Counted from the stretch's first letter, positions 1 through 7,734 are shown. The stretch: DNA of 14,782 nt from Fidelibacterota bacterium (GCA_002704045.1 PAFF01000061.1:1-14782), one strand, 5' to 3'. The notes: generated by a model not told the origin, from the letters alone. Numbers and translations: made by a program.

Positions 1-292
1 TTAGTTCTCCCAATCTTATAGATTCAATCATTTCAAAAGAATTAACCCAAGATGATTTTAACTGTCCAACCATAAGAGCAAAAAAAAGATAAACAATTAG
101 TTGCTCAAAAGTAAAGCCATTGATTATTTCTACATTTCTAGTTAAAAAAATTCTTTTCCATAATAGATATTCAATTAGTAGACCTGAAAAGATAGCGAAA
201 ATTCCAACTAAAGCATTGGCTCTATATTCAAGTGTCTGGATCCAAGTTACCTTAACTACAGCATAATATTTTTTTAGCCATTTAAAAATCAA
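1..292 (-). CDS. ABC-2 type transporter permease, N-terminal part (cut by window edge)
   Basis: About 97 residues of an integral membrane permease are visible; the rest lies left of the window. The reading frame is open from the edge back to a TTG whose bases overlap the stop codon of the upstream ATPase gene. An in-frame TAA lies three codons upstream, so TTG is the only reasonable start. The protein opens with a basic amphipathic stretch (FKWLKKYYAVVKVTWIQ), then TLEYRAN, then a first membrane segment (about residues 29-45, LVGIFAIFSGLLIEYLLW) and a second (about 63-78, EQLIVYLFFALMVGQL). The YRAN element before the first helix is typical of the COG4587/DUF990 ABC-2 permeases that pair with COG4586 ATPases. 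Seen: frame, hydrophobic segments, coupling to the ATPase. Inferred: it forms the export channel. The substrate is unknown. Confidence 0.8.
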   Translation of the reverse strand, partial: MIFKWLKKYYAVVKVTWIQTLEYRANALVGIFAIFSGLLIEYLLWKRIFLTRNVEIINGFTFEQLIVYLFFALMVGQLKSSWVNSFEMIESIRLGEL

Positions 293-1278
293 ATGTATTT
301 ACTCGGATTGTTGAAAAAAGATCGCATAGCATCTTCTACAGGTAATTCTTCAACGGTGAAGCTTTTTGGTTTAATAATGTTAAAAAGTTCAGAAATTAGG
401 TTAGCCATTTTTTCATCTGGCAGTTGAGCTGATAAAATATTTTGATGAATTTCTATTTTGTGTTTACCTAAAACTTGTATGAGTTTGTTGATATCAGAAT
501 TTTTTTCAAGTTCAAAAATTAATTTTTTTAAAGGATTTATTTTTTCTATTAATTTATCAAAATTACCATCATAAAGTCCAATCCCATTGTCTATTACATA
601 TACACGTTCGCATAAAGCCTGTATGTCATTCATGTAGTGACTGGTTATTAAAAAGGTAGTGTTATGCTTATGATTATATTCTTTTACAAAATCCCTTATT
701 TTAGATTGTGAAATTACATCAAGTCCAATTGTGGGCTCATCAAGAAAAACGATTTTTGGATTATGCAGTAATGCTGCAATAATTTCCATTTTCATTCTTT
801 CTCCAAGTGATAATCTTCTAACTTGAACATTAAGCTTGTCTTCAACATTTAATAAATTAACTAATTCATCTAATCTTTGTTGATAGGATGTTTTTTCAAT
901 ATCATATATCTTTTGATTCAATAAAAAAGATTCAGATGCAGGTATATCCCACCAAAGTTGATTTTTTTGACCCATAACAACTGAAATTTGTTTTAAAAAA
1001 TCATTTTTTCTTTTTGATGGGATGAAACCATTCACATCTAAATTTCCGCCTGTTGGATGAATTAATCCTGCAAGAATTTTAATTAGAGTAGTTTTTCCAG
1101 CACCGTTCTGCCCAAGAACTCCTATTATCTCACCATCATTAATTTTAAGTGAGATATCTCTCAATGCAGTAACTTTTTCATATTTTCTAAATAAAAAAGA
1201 TTTAATCGCACCACTTAGACCAGCGTCTCTTTTAAAAATTTTAAATGATTTATTGATATGTTCTAATTTGATTGCCAT
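289..1278 (-). CDS. ABC exporter ATP-binding protein (COG4586/NatA-like)
   Basis: This is the cytoplasmic ATPase subunit of an ABC-2 exporter; it hydrolyses ATP to drive the permease encoded immediately downstream. All nucleotide-binding motifs are intact: Walker A GQNGAGKTT (residues 56-64), Q-loop within VVMGQKNQLWWD (Q104), signature LSLGERMKME (156-165), Walker B IVFLDEPTIGLD (176-187) and H-loop TSHYM (H214). The MGQKNQLWWD element, the 30-residue insertion before Walker A (FKRDAGLSGAIKSFL) and the total length of 329 residues are characteristic of COG4586, an ABC-2 ATPase family of unassigned substrate. The final 90 residues form the usual accessory domain. The ATG start follows the ordinary N-terminal MAIKLEHINKSF. 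Its stop overlaps the start of the permease, so the two are translationally coupled. The family is certain; the cargo cannot be told from the sequence. Confidence 0.95.
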   Translation of the reverse strand: MAIKLEHINKSFKIFKRDAGLSGAIKSFLFRKYEKVTALRDISLKINDGEIIGVLGQNGAGKTTLIKILAGLIHPTGGNLDVNGFIPSKRKNDFLKQISVVMGQKNQLWWDIPASESFLLNQKIYDIEKTSYQQRLDELVNLLNVEDKLNVQVRRLSLGERMKMEIIAALLHNPKIVFLDEPTIGLDVISQSKIRDFVKEYNHKHNTTFLITSHYMNDIQALCERVYVIDNGIGLYDGNFDKLIEKINPLKKLIFELEKNSDINKLIQVLGKHKIEIHQNILSAQLPDEKMANLISELFNIIKPKSFTVEELPVEDAMRSFFNNPSKYI

Positions 1279-1335
1279 TTATTGTAAATTAATCTAATAT
1301 TATTTACTAATGTTATTAATGGAAAAAAAATTAAA
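1279..1335. promoter_or_regulatory. Divergent intergenic region between ABC exporter and lipid kinase
   Basis: These 57 bases separate two genes read in opposite directions, so promoters for both must lie here or reach into the coding regions. On the plus strand TTGTAA (1282-1287) and TACTAA (1305-1310) are 17 bases apart, a poor but possible sigma-70-type pair for the kinase. No clear Shine-Dalgarno sequence precedes either gene; only GGA at 1321-1323 lies before the kinase ATG. The region is too AT-rich to assign boxes firmly. Confidence 0.35.
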
Positions 1336-2223
1336 ATGAAATTAATTCTTATCGTAAATCCAAATAGTGGTGGAGGAAAAGGATTAAGAATTCAAAAAAA
1401 AATTCAACCTCTTTTTGATAAAGCTGGAATATCTTTAAAAATTATAAATACTGAATATGTTGGTCACGCTAAGGAACTAGCTCAAACATTAGATTTTAGT
1501 AACTTTAATGGGATATGTCCAATTGGTGGTGATGGTACTATGCACGAAGTAATCAATGGAATGATGTTAAGAGAAGATAAAATGAAAATTCCAATTGGTT
1601 TGATCACTGGGGGCACAGGAAATTCCTTTATGCATGACCTAGATTTAGTTGATCCATTAGAATCAGTAGAGGCAATTATTAAAGGTAAAACTCAAATGAT
1701 TGATATAGTTAATTTGAGGTTAAAAAATAAAAAATTGTATATTTTCAATATAATTGGTTGGGGTTTGGTAACAGATGCAGGAATAACAGCAGAATATTTA
1801 AGATGGTTAGGACATTCTAGATATACCTTAGGAGCTGCAATAGAAGTAATTAAAAAGAAAAAAAGATATGCAAGGTTAGTATTAGATGATATTGTTTTCG
1901 AAGATGATTTTTTATTTATTATTGCTTGTAACACAATTCATACTGGTAAGGGAATGATGATGGCACCAAAAGCAATTTTAAATGATGGTTTAATGGACGT
2001 TGTAGTTGTTAAAGATGCCTCAAGGCTAGAACTTTTCAATTTACTGCCAAAAGTTTTTAACGGATCTCACGTTAGCCATCCCAAATTAGATTATTATCAA
2101 GTTAAAAAATTTGCAATACAAAATTCAAACAATGATATTTTGAACATTGATGGTGAAATAAATGGTGTTACTCCTTTTAGTTCTGAGGTTGTCCCATCTG
2201 CCATTGAAGTTTTTACAAGATAA
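1336..2223 (+). CDS. Diacylglycerol kinase family lipid kinase
   Basis: A soluble or membrane-peripheral lipid kinase that transfers phosphate from ATP to a lipid hydroxyl (diacylglycerol, sphingosine or a related lipid), in the YegS/BmrU/DgkB family. The catalytic-domain motifs are all present: NPNSGGGKG at residues 8-16 (phosphate-binding), IGGDGTMHEVING at 63-75 (the GGDGT nucleotide loop) and GGTGNS at 92-97. The C-terminal beta-sandwich domain contains the family's MMAPKAILNDGLMDVVVV segment (about residues 208-225) and the late IDGE motif. The 295-residue length is normal for the family. The ATG start gives the expected immediate beta strand MKLILIVNPNSGG and there is no room for a signal peptide. 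It stands alone: divergent from the exporter and 122 bases before the next operon. Family assignment is secure; the exact lipid substrate is not. Confidence 0.93.
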   Translation: MKLILIVNPNSGGGKGLRIQKKIQPLFDKAGISLKIINTEYVGHAKELAQTLDFSNFNGICPIGGDGTMHEVINGMMLREDKMKIPIGLITGGTGNSFMHDLDLVDPLESVEAIIKGKTQMIDIVNLRLKNKKLYIFNIIGWGLVTDAGITAEYLRWLGHSRYTLGAAIEVIKKKKRYARLVLDDIVFEDDFLFIIACNTIHTGKGMMMAPKAILNDGLMDVVVVKDASRLELFNLLPKVFNGSHVSHPKLDYYQVKKFAIQNSNNDILNIDGEINGVTPFSSEVVPSAIEVFTR

Positions 2224-2248
2224 TTTAAATTACAAAATTTTACCTTTT

Positions 2249-2277
2249 TTGATAATTGATTTTTTGTTTTATATAAC
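2249..2277 (+). promoter_or_regulatory. Candidate sigma-70-type promoter of the secreted-protein operon
   Basis: TTGATA (2249-2254) and TATAAC (2272-2277) are separated by exactly 17 bases in the 122-base gap before the first gene of the six-gene cluster. Each box differs from the consensus at one or two positions, and the start site would fall near 2284, giving a leader of about 60 bases. The region is AT-rich, so chance matches are common, but this is the best pair in the gap and it sits where a promoter is needed. Confidence 0.4.
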
Positions 2278-2330
2278 AATTTAATAATAAATTTAATGAC
2301 GGATTATCGTATTTTAATCAAAAAATTAAA

Positions 2331-2336
2331 AGGGAG
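2331..2336 (+). promoter_or_regulatory. Shine-Dalgarno sequence of the first operon gene
   Basis: AGGGAG ends nine bases before the ATG at 2346. It is the only strong Shine-Dalgarno match at the head of a gene in the operon; the downstream genes rely on overlap or close spacing. It supports the chosen start. Confidence 0.6.
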
Positions 2337-2345
2337 AGCGTTATT

Positions 2346-5252
2346 ATGAAGTTTTTTTCTATCGTATTTTTTTCATTATCAATTGGTCTAACTCAAAATT
2401 TATTTTTTTCTGAATATGCCGAGGGTTCAAGTAATAATAAATATTTAGAAATTTATAATCCTACAGATGAGTTTATTGATCTTGCAAATTTTGCTTTTCC
2501 AAATGCAACAAATGGATCTGATGGCCAATATGAATATTGGAATACATTCGATGAATCTGCTACTATTGCGCCGGGAGATGTATATGTAATTTGTCACGGA
2601 TCTTCTGATGCTTTAATACTAGAAGAATGTGATCAATTTCATACATATTTAAGTAATGGTGATGACGGTTTTTGTCTAGCTCAAGGTACTGAAAACAGTT
2701 TTTCTTGTTTAGATTGGATTGGAGATTGGAACGATGATCCTGGATCAGCTTGGGATGTTTGTGATCTAGGAGATACAAAAGATAATACATTAGTTAGAAA
2801 TAGTAATGTAACAAGTGGAAGTGAGTGGGATGTATCTTCAAATTCAGCCACTTGTGAATGGATCGTTTACCCAAATGAGACTTGGAATTATCTAGGAAGC
2901 CACCCACATGATGGTGACACTCCAGTAGTTGAAGACTGTAATAATGGTGTAGACGATGATGGAGATGGGTATATTGATTGCGATGATTTAGATTGTAGTA
3001 ATAATAGTGATTGTGGTGGAAGTGATGATGGCTCATGCGCAGTATATGGTTGTGTAGGCTATACCCCTGAAAATTCTTGCCAATGTAATAGTTTATGTGT
3101 TGATTTTGATAATTGCTGTATTGATTATGAAGCAGTTTGCGGAGATGTAGAACCATCAACCGAGGATTGTACTAATGGTATAGATGATGATGGAGATGGT
3201 TTTGTAGATTGTGATGATTGGAATTGTGATGGAACGATTGGTGATGCTGATCCAGCATGTGAGGGTTCAGGATCAGGAGAAGATTGTGGTAATGGTTTAG
3301 ATGATGATGGAGATGGATATATTGATTGTAATGATTTTGATTGTGATGGAGATTCCAATTGTCCATCAGAGGATTGTGGTAATGGTTTAGATGATGATGG
3401 AGATGGATATATTGATTGTAATGATTTTGATTGTGATGATGATTTAAGTTGTATTGAAACAGATTGCTCTGATAATTTAGATAATGACCAAGATGGCTAT
3501 GTTGATTGTGATGATTTTGATTGTGAAGGGAATCCTGAATGTTTTAGTTGTGATCAAGAATCAGTTGATTTATTCTTTTCGGAATATTCCGAAGGATCTA
3601 GTAATAATAAGTATTTAGAAATCTACAATCCTAGTAACCTAACCATTGACCTGTCTTGTTATGCCTACCCTAATGCTACAAATGGTGGAGATAACGGTAA
3701 TTACGATTATTGGAACGCATTTGACAATGGAGCGATTATTGAGCCTGGGGATGTATACGTGATTTGCCACGGTTCATCTGATCCTTTTATTATGAATGAA
3801 TGCGATGAAACACATACCTATTTAAGTAATGGAGATGATGGTTTTGCTTTAGTTTATGGAAGTCAGAATGCGTTTACCGCACTTGATTGGATTGGAGATT
3901 GGAATGATGATCCAGGTTCTGCTTGGGAAGCATGTGGTGTGTCTGACGCAACAAAAGATCACACATTAGTCAGAAAGACTGGAATTTCATCAGGTAGTGA
4001 ATGGTCAGTATCGTCAAGTGAAGAATCATGCGAATGGGATATTTTTGATCAAGACACTTGGAGTAATTTAGGTTTTCATATTGTAGATCCTAATGCAAAC
4101 ATAAATCCTATTTCAAACGCTGGTGAGGATCAGGTAGTTGATGCAGGTGTATTAGTTACCATCGATGGAAGTAATTCATCAGACATAGATGGATCAATTA
4201 TAGCCTATGTATGGACTCAAATAGCGGGTCCTACTGTATCCCTAAGTAGCTATGACCAACCAGAAGTATCATTTACTGCTCCATCGGAAGGTACATTAGA
4301 ATTTCAACTTGAAGTTTATGATAACGAAGGCTCATCGAGTTCTGATGTTGTTTCCATTTTGATATTGGGAGGAGGAATGAGCGTATCTGCTATACAAGAA
4401 ACATCAGATCCTGGTTCAGGAAATGATTGTTATCCATCGCCTTATAATGGTCAGGTTGTCACAATTACAGGAATAGTAACTGCAATCCAGCCAGGATCAA
4501 ACCCTAATTTTTATTTTGAAGACCCAGATGCTGATACATTTGCCGGAGTTTATGTATACGACAACTCAATTGATCCGCAAGTTGGAGACGAACTATTATT
4601 AATTGCCGAGGTTGAAGAGTATTATGGTTTAACTGAAATTACAAACTCGATTTCTAGTGTTTTAATATCAACAGATAATGTTGTTGAGCCCACATTAATA
4701 TCAACATCTGATTTATTGGGTGGTTGTTCTTATAATGCTGAGCAATATGAGGGTATGCTTGTTAAGGTAGAAAACTTACTTGTAACATCAACACCAAATG
4801 AATATGGTGAGTGGACAGTTAGTGATGGATCAGGAGACTGCATGATTGATGATTATTTTTATGATGGATCCATAGATTCATACTCAGAAGGATCAACAAT
4901 TACTTCTATAGTAGGTGTGGTTAACTATGCATATGGTGAATACAGAATTTTACCAAGAAACGAATCTGATATAAATACTGGATCAGACAGCTGCAATGCG
5001 AATGGTGATGTTAATTTAGATGGAAGTTTAGATGTATTAGATGTTGTTTTTGTAGTTGGTGCAGTTTTAGGTAATGAACAATTAAATGATAATCAATTTT
5101 GTATTTCAGATGTTAATTTAGATGGAAATCTAGATGTTTTAGATGTTGTAACGATTGTTAGTGAAATTTTGAATTTGACATTGCAAAGCTCAGAACCATT
5201 TCAGTATGAAAAAGAATTCAAAAGTTCACTCAAACTTAGAACTAATAAATAA
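2346..5252 (+). CDS. Secreted multidomain protein: two lamin-tail domains, Asp-rich repeats, SMB-like knot, PKD-like, OB-fold, dockerin-like pair
   Basis: A 968-residue exported acidic protein. A signal peptide (residues 1 to about 17, FFSIVFFSLSIGLTQ core) is followed by lamin-tail domain 1 (about 20-186), five Cys/Asp-rich repeats of the form DCxNGxDDDGDGYIDC (196-399) interrupted by a somatomedin-B-like eight-cysteine module (231-265), lamin-tail domain 2 (410-578), a PKD-like Ig domain (about 586-675, NAGEDQVVDAG, SSDIDGSIIAYVW), an OB-fold of the YhcR/ExeM nuclease type (about 680-880, VTITGIVTA, VGDELLLIAEVEEYYGLTEIT) and a dockerin-like repeat pair (883-942). No catalytic domain is visible. 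Lamin-tail plus OB-fold is the accessory set of secreted EEP nucleases; the EEP domain here is in a separate gene of the same operon. Role inferred: a surface scaffold, Ca-stabilised, that binds nucleic acid or polymer. The ATG follows a good Shine-Dalgarno sequence. Confidence 0.85.
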   Translation: MKFFSIVFFSLSIGLTQNLFFSEYAEGSSNNKYLEIYNPTDEFIDLANFAFPNATNGSDGQYEYWNTFDESATIAPGDVYVICHGSSDALILEECDQFHTYLSNGDDGFCLAQGTENSFSCLDWIGDWNDDPGSAWDVCDLGDTKDNTLVRNSNVTSGSEWDVSSNSATCEWIVYPNETWNYLGSHPHDGDTPVVEDCNNGVDDDGDGYIDCDDLDCSNNSDCGGSDDGSCAVYGCVGYTPENSCQCNSLCVDFDNCCIDYEAVCGDVEPSTEDCTNGIDDDGDGFVDCDDWNCDGTIGDADPACEGSGSGEDCGNGLDDDGDGYIDCNDFDCDGDSNCPSEDCGNGLDDDGDGYIDCNDFDCDDDLSCIETDCSDNLDNDQDGYVDCDDFDCEGNPECFSCDQESVDLFFSEYSEGSSNNKYLEIYNPSNLTIDLSCYAYPNATNGGDNGNYDYWNAFDNGAIIEPGDVYVICHGSSDPFIMNECDETHTYLSNGDDGFALVYGSQNAFTALDWIGDWNDDPGSAWEACGVSDATKDHTLVRKTGISSGSEWSVSSSEESCEWDIFDQDTWSNLGFHIVDPNANINPISNAGEDQVVDAGVLVTIDGSNSSDIDGSIIAYVWTQIAGPTVSLSSYDQPEVSFTAPSEGTLEFQLEVYDNEGSSSSDVVSILILGGGMSVSAIQETSDPGSGNDCYPSPYNGQVVTITGIVTAIQPGSNPNFYFEDPDADTFAGVYVYDNSIDPQVGDELLLIAEVEEYYGLTEITNSISSVLISTDNVVEPTLISTSDLLGGCSYNAEQYEGMLVKVENLLVTSTPNEYGEWTVSDGSGDCMIDDYFYDGSIDSYSEGSTITSIVGVVNYAYGEYRILPRNESDINTGSDSCNANGDVNLDGSLDVLDVVFVVGAVLGNEQLNDNQFCISDVNLDGNLDVLDVVTIVSEILNLTLQSSEPFQYEKEFKSSLKLRTNK
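2403..2903 (+). repeat. Lamin-tail domain copy 1
   Basis: Codes for FFSEYAEGSSNNKYLEIYNP through the WNYLGSH end. It matches copy 2 (3573-4079) over its whole length at protein level, with shared blocks such as PGDVYVICHGSSD, TYLSNGDDGF and DWIGDWNDDPGSAW, while the DNA differs at many third positions. This is an old internal duplication kept under protein-level selection. Confidence 0.85.
2931..3542 (+). repeat. Five Asp/Cys-rich Ca-binding-type repeats
   Basis: Five units begin near residues 196, 274, 312, 342 and 372 with the pattern (E/T)DCxNGxDDDGDGYIDCxDxDC. The DxDxDG core resembles EF-hand-like and thrombospondin-3-like Ca loops, and the cysteines probably pair in each unit. Copies 3 and 4 are identical over 67 bases (3282-3348 and 3372-3438, 90-base period, 30 residues). 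Copies 1 and 2 are separated by the somatomedin-B-like module. Similar repeats are common in secreted proteins of myxobacteria and marine bacteria. Confidence 0.88.
3036..3140 (+). other. Somatomedin-B-like cysteine knot domain (residues 231-265)
   Basis: Eight cysteines occur at residues 231, 236, 245, 247, 251, 257, 258 and 265: C-x4-C-x8-C-x-C-x3-C-x5-CC-x6-C. This is nearly the spacing in vertebrate vitronectin (C-x3-C-x9-C-x-C-x3-C-x5-CC-x6-C), including the CxC pair, the adjacent CC and the following (I/T)DY. It is a small disulfide-bonded domain known mainly from animal extracellular proteins. Confidence 0.75.
3573..4079 (+). repeat. Lamin-tail domain copy 2
   Basis: Second copy of the lamin-tail domain, starting FFSEYSEGSSNNKYLEIYNP and ending SNLGFH. 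It lies directly after the Asp-rich repeats and before the PKD-like domain. See copy 1 for the comparison. Confidence 0.85.
4992..5171 (+). repeat. Dockerin-like repeat pair at the C-terminal region (residues 883-942)
   Basis: Two similar units, GDVNLDGSLDVLDVVFVVGAV and DVNLDGNLDVLDVVTIVSEI, each with the D-x-N-x-D-G-x-x-D Ca loop followed by a helix, as in type I dockerins. They are 30-40 residues apart and flanked by cysteines. In marine bacteria such pairs often sit near the C-terminus of exported proteins. No cohesin is visible in the window, so the partner or sorting role is unknown. Confidence 0.8.
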
Positions 5253-5266
5253 ACTTAGATATCAAT

Positions 5267-6844
5267 TTGAAAAATTTTAGTTTATACTCTTTTATTTTAA
5301 TTTGTTCGCTTTTTGGACAATCAGATCACCTCTTATTTAAGAATATTGTTATAGCACCTGATTCTGCAGAAATGGTTGTGATCATTAATCCTACTACTGA
5401 ATCGATCAATTTAGATAATTATTACTTAACTGATGCCAATTCATCTTCACATCAATATTATAATATTTCATCTAGTCAAGATCATTGGAGCAATAACCCC
5501 TTTGATTTTTTTATTAATTTTCCAGATGGTTATATAGAGCCTGGAGATTCATTAATTATTAGCATGAGTACATCTGATGTATTTTCTAGCTATTATGGTT
5601 TTTCTTGTGACTATGCATTAGCAAATGAAGATGAAATTAATGAATTGGAAGGAGATGTGGGAATTTTAGTACAGTTGGGTTCTTCTTCACCTTTAGATGA
5701 TAACAGAGAATCTTTAGTTCTTTTTGAATGGGATGGTAGTTCAAACGTGGTTCAAGACGTTGATTATTTTGTTTGGAATGTGAATGATTATGATCCTGAT
5801 AATCCAGACCAAAACTTGGAACAGTTTCAAATTGATAAGACCAATGTAGAAAACTATCTTTCAGATACTCCAAAAGAAGATCAAATATATCAAATAGCTC
5901 ATTTGGATGGCGAATCTTATCAAAGAAAAGATTTATTAGAACTTGACGAAAATAAATTAGGTGGTAATGGAATAACAGGTCACGATGAAACAAGTGAAAA
6001 TTTATTATTGACGTGGGAAATTATTGATAATCCATTTATAATGTTTGGATGCACAAATTCAACGGCATGTAATTTTAATGAAAATGCAACACAAAGTGAT
6101 GGAAGCTGTATATATCCTGAAGAATACTATAATTGTGATGGATTATGTCAAAATGATGAAAATAATGATTTGATATGCGATGAACTAGAAAACTTTTATT
6201 ATAATTGTTCTACCTGCGTTTCAATTGAAGAAGTTTTGAATGGTCAATATGATTATACTAAAGTTACAATTCAGGGGATGATAACTGATCATTTCAACCC
6301 TGGGGGTATCGATATAATTGATATTGAAGATATTGATGGCAATAAAATAGAACTAGTAATATCTGAAGATGATTGGAGTCTAACAAACTCAGAATATAGT
6401 GATGTTAGTAATAGTCCTTTTAATCGATATGTATTAAGAGCATCTGGAACAGTCGACTACTACTTAGGAAAAATCCAAATAAAGATAGTTGATGTTGAAG
6501 ATTTTCAAACTGAAAACTGGAGAAACTATACTGAAACATTAACTTTAGATGTGCAACCCTACCCTTTTGTTCCTTCAGCCTATGAGAACATTGAATACAC
6601 ATTTCACGCACCCGATTATGATAGACTTATAATAAGAATATTTGATTTATCTGGAAGGTTTATTACAACTCTATATGATGGCATCCCTCCTTTCGGTACA
6701 CAAACAAATACCTGGAATGGTAGAACACATTTAGGAGAGTTGGTACTCCCAGGGACATATATGATGCACATAGAAGCAACAGGTTTTAGTACTGGAAGAT
6801 CACAAACAGCAATTGCTCCGATTGTAGTAGGCGCTAAATTATAA
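5267..6844 (+). CDS. Secreted lamin-tail/OB-like protein with FlgD-like C-terminal Ig domain
   Basis: A 525-residue exported protein that starts at TTG; an in-frame stop (TAA, 5246-5248) lies just upstream and no ATG offers the signal peptide, so TTG is the start. Signal peptide about residues 1-17 (KNFSLYSFILICSLFGQ). Residues about 20-185 form a lamin-tail-like beta domain (VVIINPTTESINLDNYYLTD, EPGDSLIIS, SLVLFEWDGS). Residues 261-286 carry the GCTNSTACNFNENATQSDGSC module seen in many exported proteins of marine Bacteroidota and Marinimicrobia. Residues about 311-415 resemble an OB-fold (VTIQGMITDH, YVLRASGTVDYYLGKIQI). Residues about 424-520 form a FlgD-like Ig domain (IRIFDLSGRFITTLYDG, TNTWNGRTHLGELVLPGTY). 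The gene lies 14 bases after the preceding one and overlaps the next. Function inferred: a surface-anchored partner of the first operon protein. No catalytic residues are recognised. Confidence 0.85.
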   Translation: MKNFSLYSFILICSLFGQSDHLLFKNIVIAPDSAEMVVIINPTTESINLDNYYLTDANSSSHQYYNISSSQDHWSNNPFDFFINFPDGYIEPGDSLIISMSTSDVFSSYYGFSCDYALANEDEINELEGDVGILVQLGSSSPLDDNRESLVLFEWDGSSNVVQDVDYFVWNVNDYDPDNPDQNLEQFQIDKTNVENYLSDTPKEDQIYQIAHLDGESYQRKDLLELDENKLGGNGITGHDETSENLLLTWEIIDNPFIMFGCTNSTACNFNENATQSDGSCIYPEEYYNCDGLCQNDENNDLICDELENFYYNCSTCVSIEEVLNGQYDYTKVTIQGMITDHFNPGGIDIIDIEDIDGNKIELVISEDDWSLTNSEYSDVSNSPFNRYVLRASGTVDYYLGKIQIKIVDVEDFQTENWRNYTETLTLDVQPYPFVPSAYENIEYTFHAPDYDRLIIRIFDLSGRFITTLYDGIPPFGTQTNTWNGRTHLGELVLPGTYMMHIEATGFSTGRSQTAIAPIVVGAKL

Positions 6845-7734
6845 TGATAAAACAATTTATTATATTGATATTATTATCATCTAGATTATTGTCACAATCT
6901 ATAACAGATTATGCATATACTGGATATGAAGCAACATCGCTATGCGGCGCGGTTGTTGCTAATAAGGGTGATAATTGGAGTTTATATCATAATCCATCTG
7001 GAATAGTAGAAGTAGATCATATCAAAGTTAGTTTTAGTTATTCAAAATTATATAATCAATCCTTTTTCCCCTACAGTAACGCCGACATTATCATACCATC
7101 AAATAAATATGGAAGCTTTGGATTATCTATTCAGGATATGACAGTATCATATCAAGATAAAGATATTTCATCTGAAACATCGATAGGGTTTTCTCACGCT
7201 ATTCATTTGCTTAATGATATGAACTCAACATTATCTTTAGGCTATACGGTTAATTTATTGGGTTGGGACTTAGGTCAGTCGGCAGGAATGTCAGGAGATG
7301 GATCTGATGGAGTTCAATTAGGCAAAACAAATATTATTGGAATGAATATAGGATTTCTAGCATCATTGAGAAATAAGTATCGAGTTGGAGTTTTTATTAA
7401 AAATATTAATCAACCATCCATTGGTACTGAATTGTCCAACCAACCATTAAACAGAAGACTAAGTATTGGAACAACCTACTATCCTTTAGATAATCTGATG
7501 ACATCACTTGTTATTGATAGATTACTTGGGAAAAGCATACAAGTTAAATTTGGAATGAAATATAGACTATCTAATTTAGTTTCTGTCAATATTGGTGGTC
7601 AATCAAATCCTAATAGATTGGGATCTGGTATTGAGATAAATTATGAAAACTTTATTGTACAATATTCAATACTAACTCATCAAGTTCTTCCTGTTACTCA
7701 TCAGTTTTCATTTGGATATAGTTTGGATAAATGA
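6844..7734 (+). CDS. PorV-like outer-membrane beta-barrel protein
   Basis: A 296-residue predicted outer-membrane protein. A signal peptide (about residues 1-18, FIILILLSSRLLSQ) is followed by the family hallmark of an early GYEATSLCGAVVA segment and NPSG (residues 50-53) leading into alternating beta strands (IKVSFSYSKLY, YGSFGLSIQDM, STLSLGYTVNLLGW, YRVGVFIKNINQP, HQFSFGYSLD). The layout and length fit the PorV/PorQ (UPF0164-like) group within the FadL superfamily. In Bacteroidota, PorV shuttles type IX secretion substrates to the surface; whether this copy does so is not known. ATG overlaps the previous stop (TAATG) and its own end overlaps the next start (ATGA), so it is translationally coupled to both. 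The preceding gene ends in a FlgD-like domain, a common pairing for surface delivery, which is suggestive only. Confidence 0.75.
   Translation: MIKQFIILILLSSRLLSQSITDYAYTGYEATSLCGAVVANKGDNWSLYHNPSGIVEVDHIKVSFSYSKLYNQSFFPYSNADIIIPSNKYGSFGLSIQDMTVSYQDKDISSETSIGFSHAIHLLNDMNSTLSLGYTVNLLGWDLGQSAGMSGDGSDGVQLGKTNIIGMNIGFLASLRNKYRVGVFIKNINQPSIGTELSNQPLNRRLSIGTTYYPLDNLMTSLVIDRLLGKSIQVKFGMKYRLSNLVSVNIGGQSNPNRLGSGIEINYENFIVQYSILTHQVLPVTHQFSFGYSLDK

Noticed and set aside
2222..2231. The AATTTAAATT palindrome after the lipid kinase as a terminator or operator
   Set aside because: Ten AT-only bases leave no loop and are expected by chance in such AT-rich DNA.
2794..3366. Overlapping minus-strand open frames rich in His, Asn and Ser
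   Set aside because: They are antisense images of the Asp-rich repeats and lamin-tail domain; their composition comes from the repeated GATGATGG pattern.
2931..3542. Regularly spaced DNA repeats resembling an array
   Set aside because: The repeats are in frame, code for Asp/Cys units and have no unique spacers of constant length, so this is not a CRISPR array.
6541..6844. A true type IX secretion C-terminal domain
   Set aside because: The end fits a FlgD-like Ig domain; I cannot see the specific conserved motifs of a type IX sorting domain, and no core type IX gene other than the PorV-like barrels is present.
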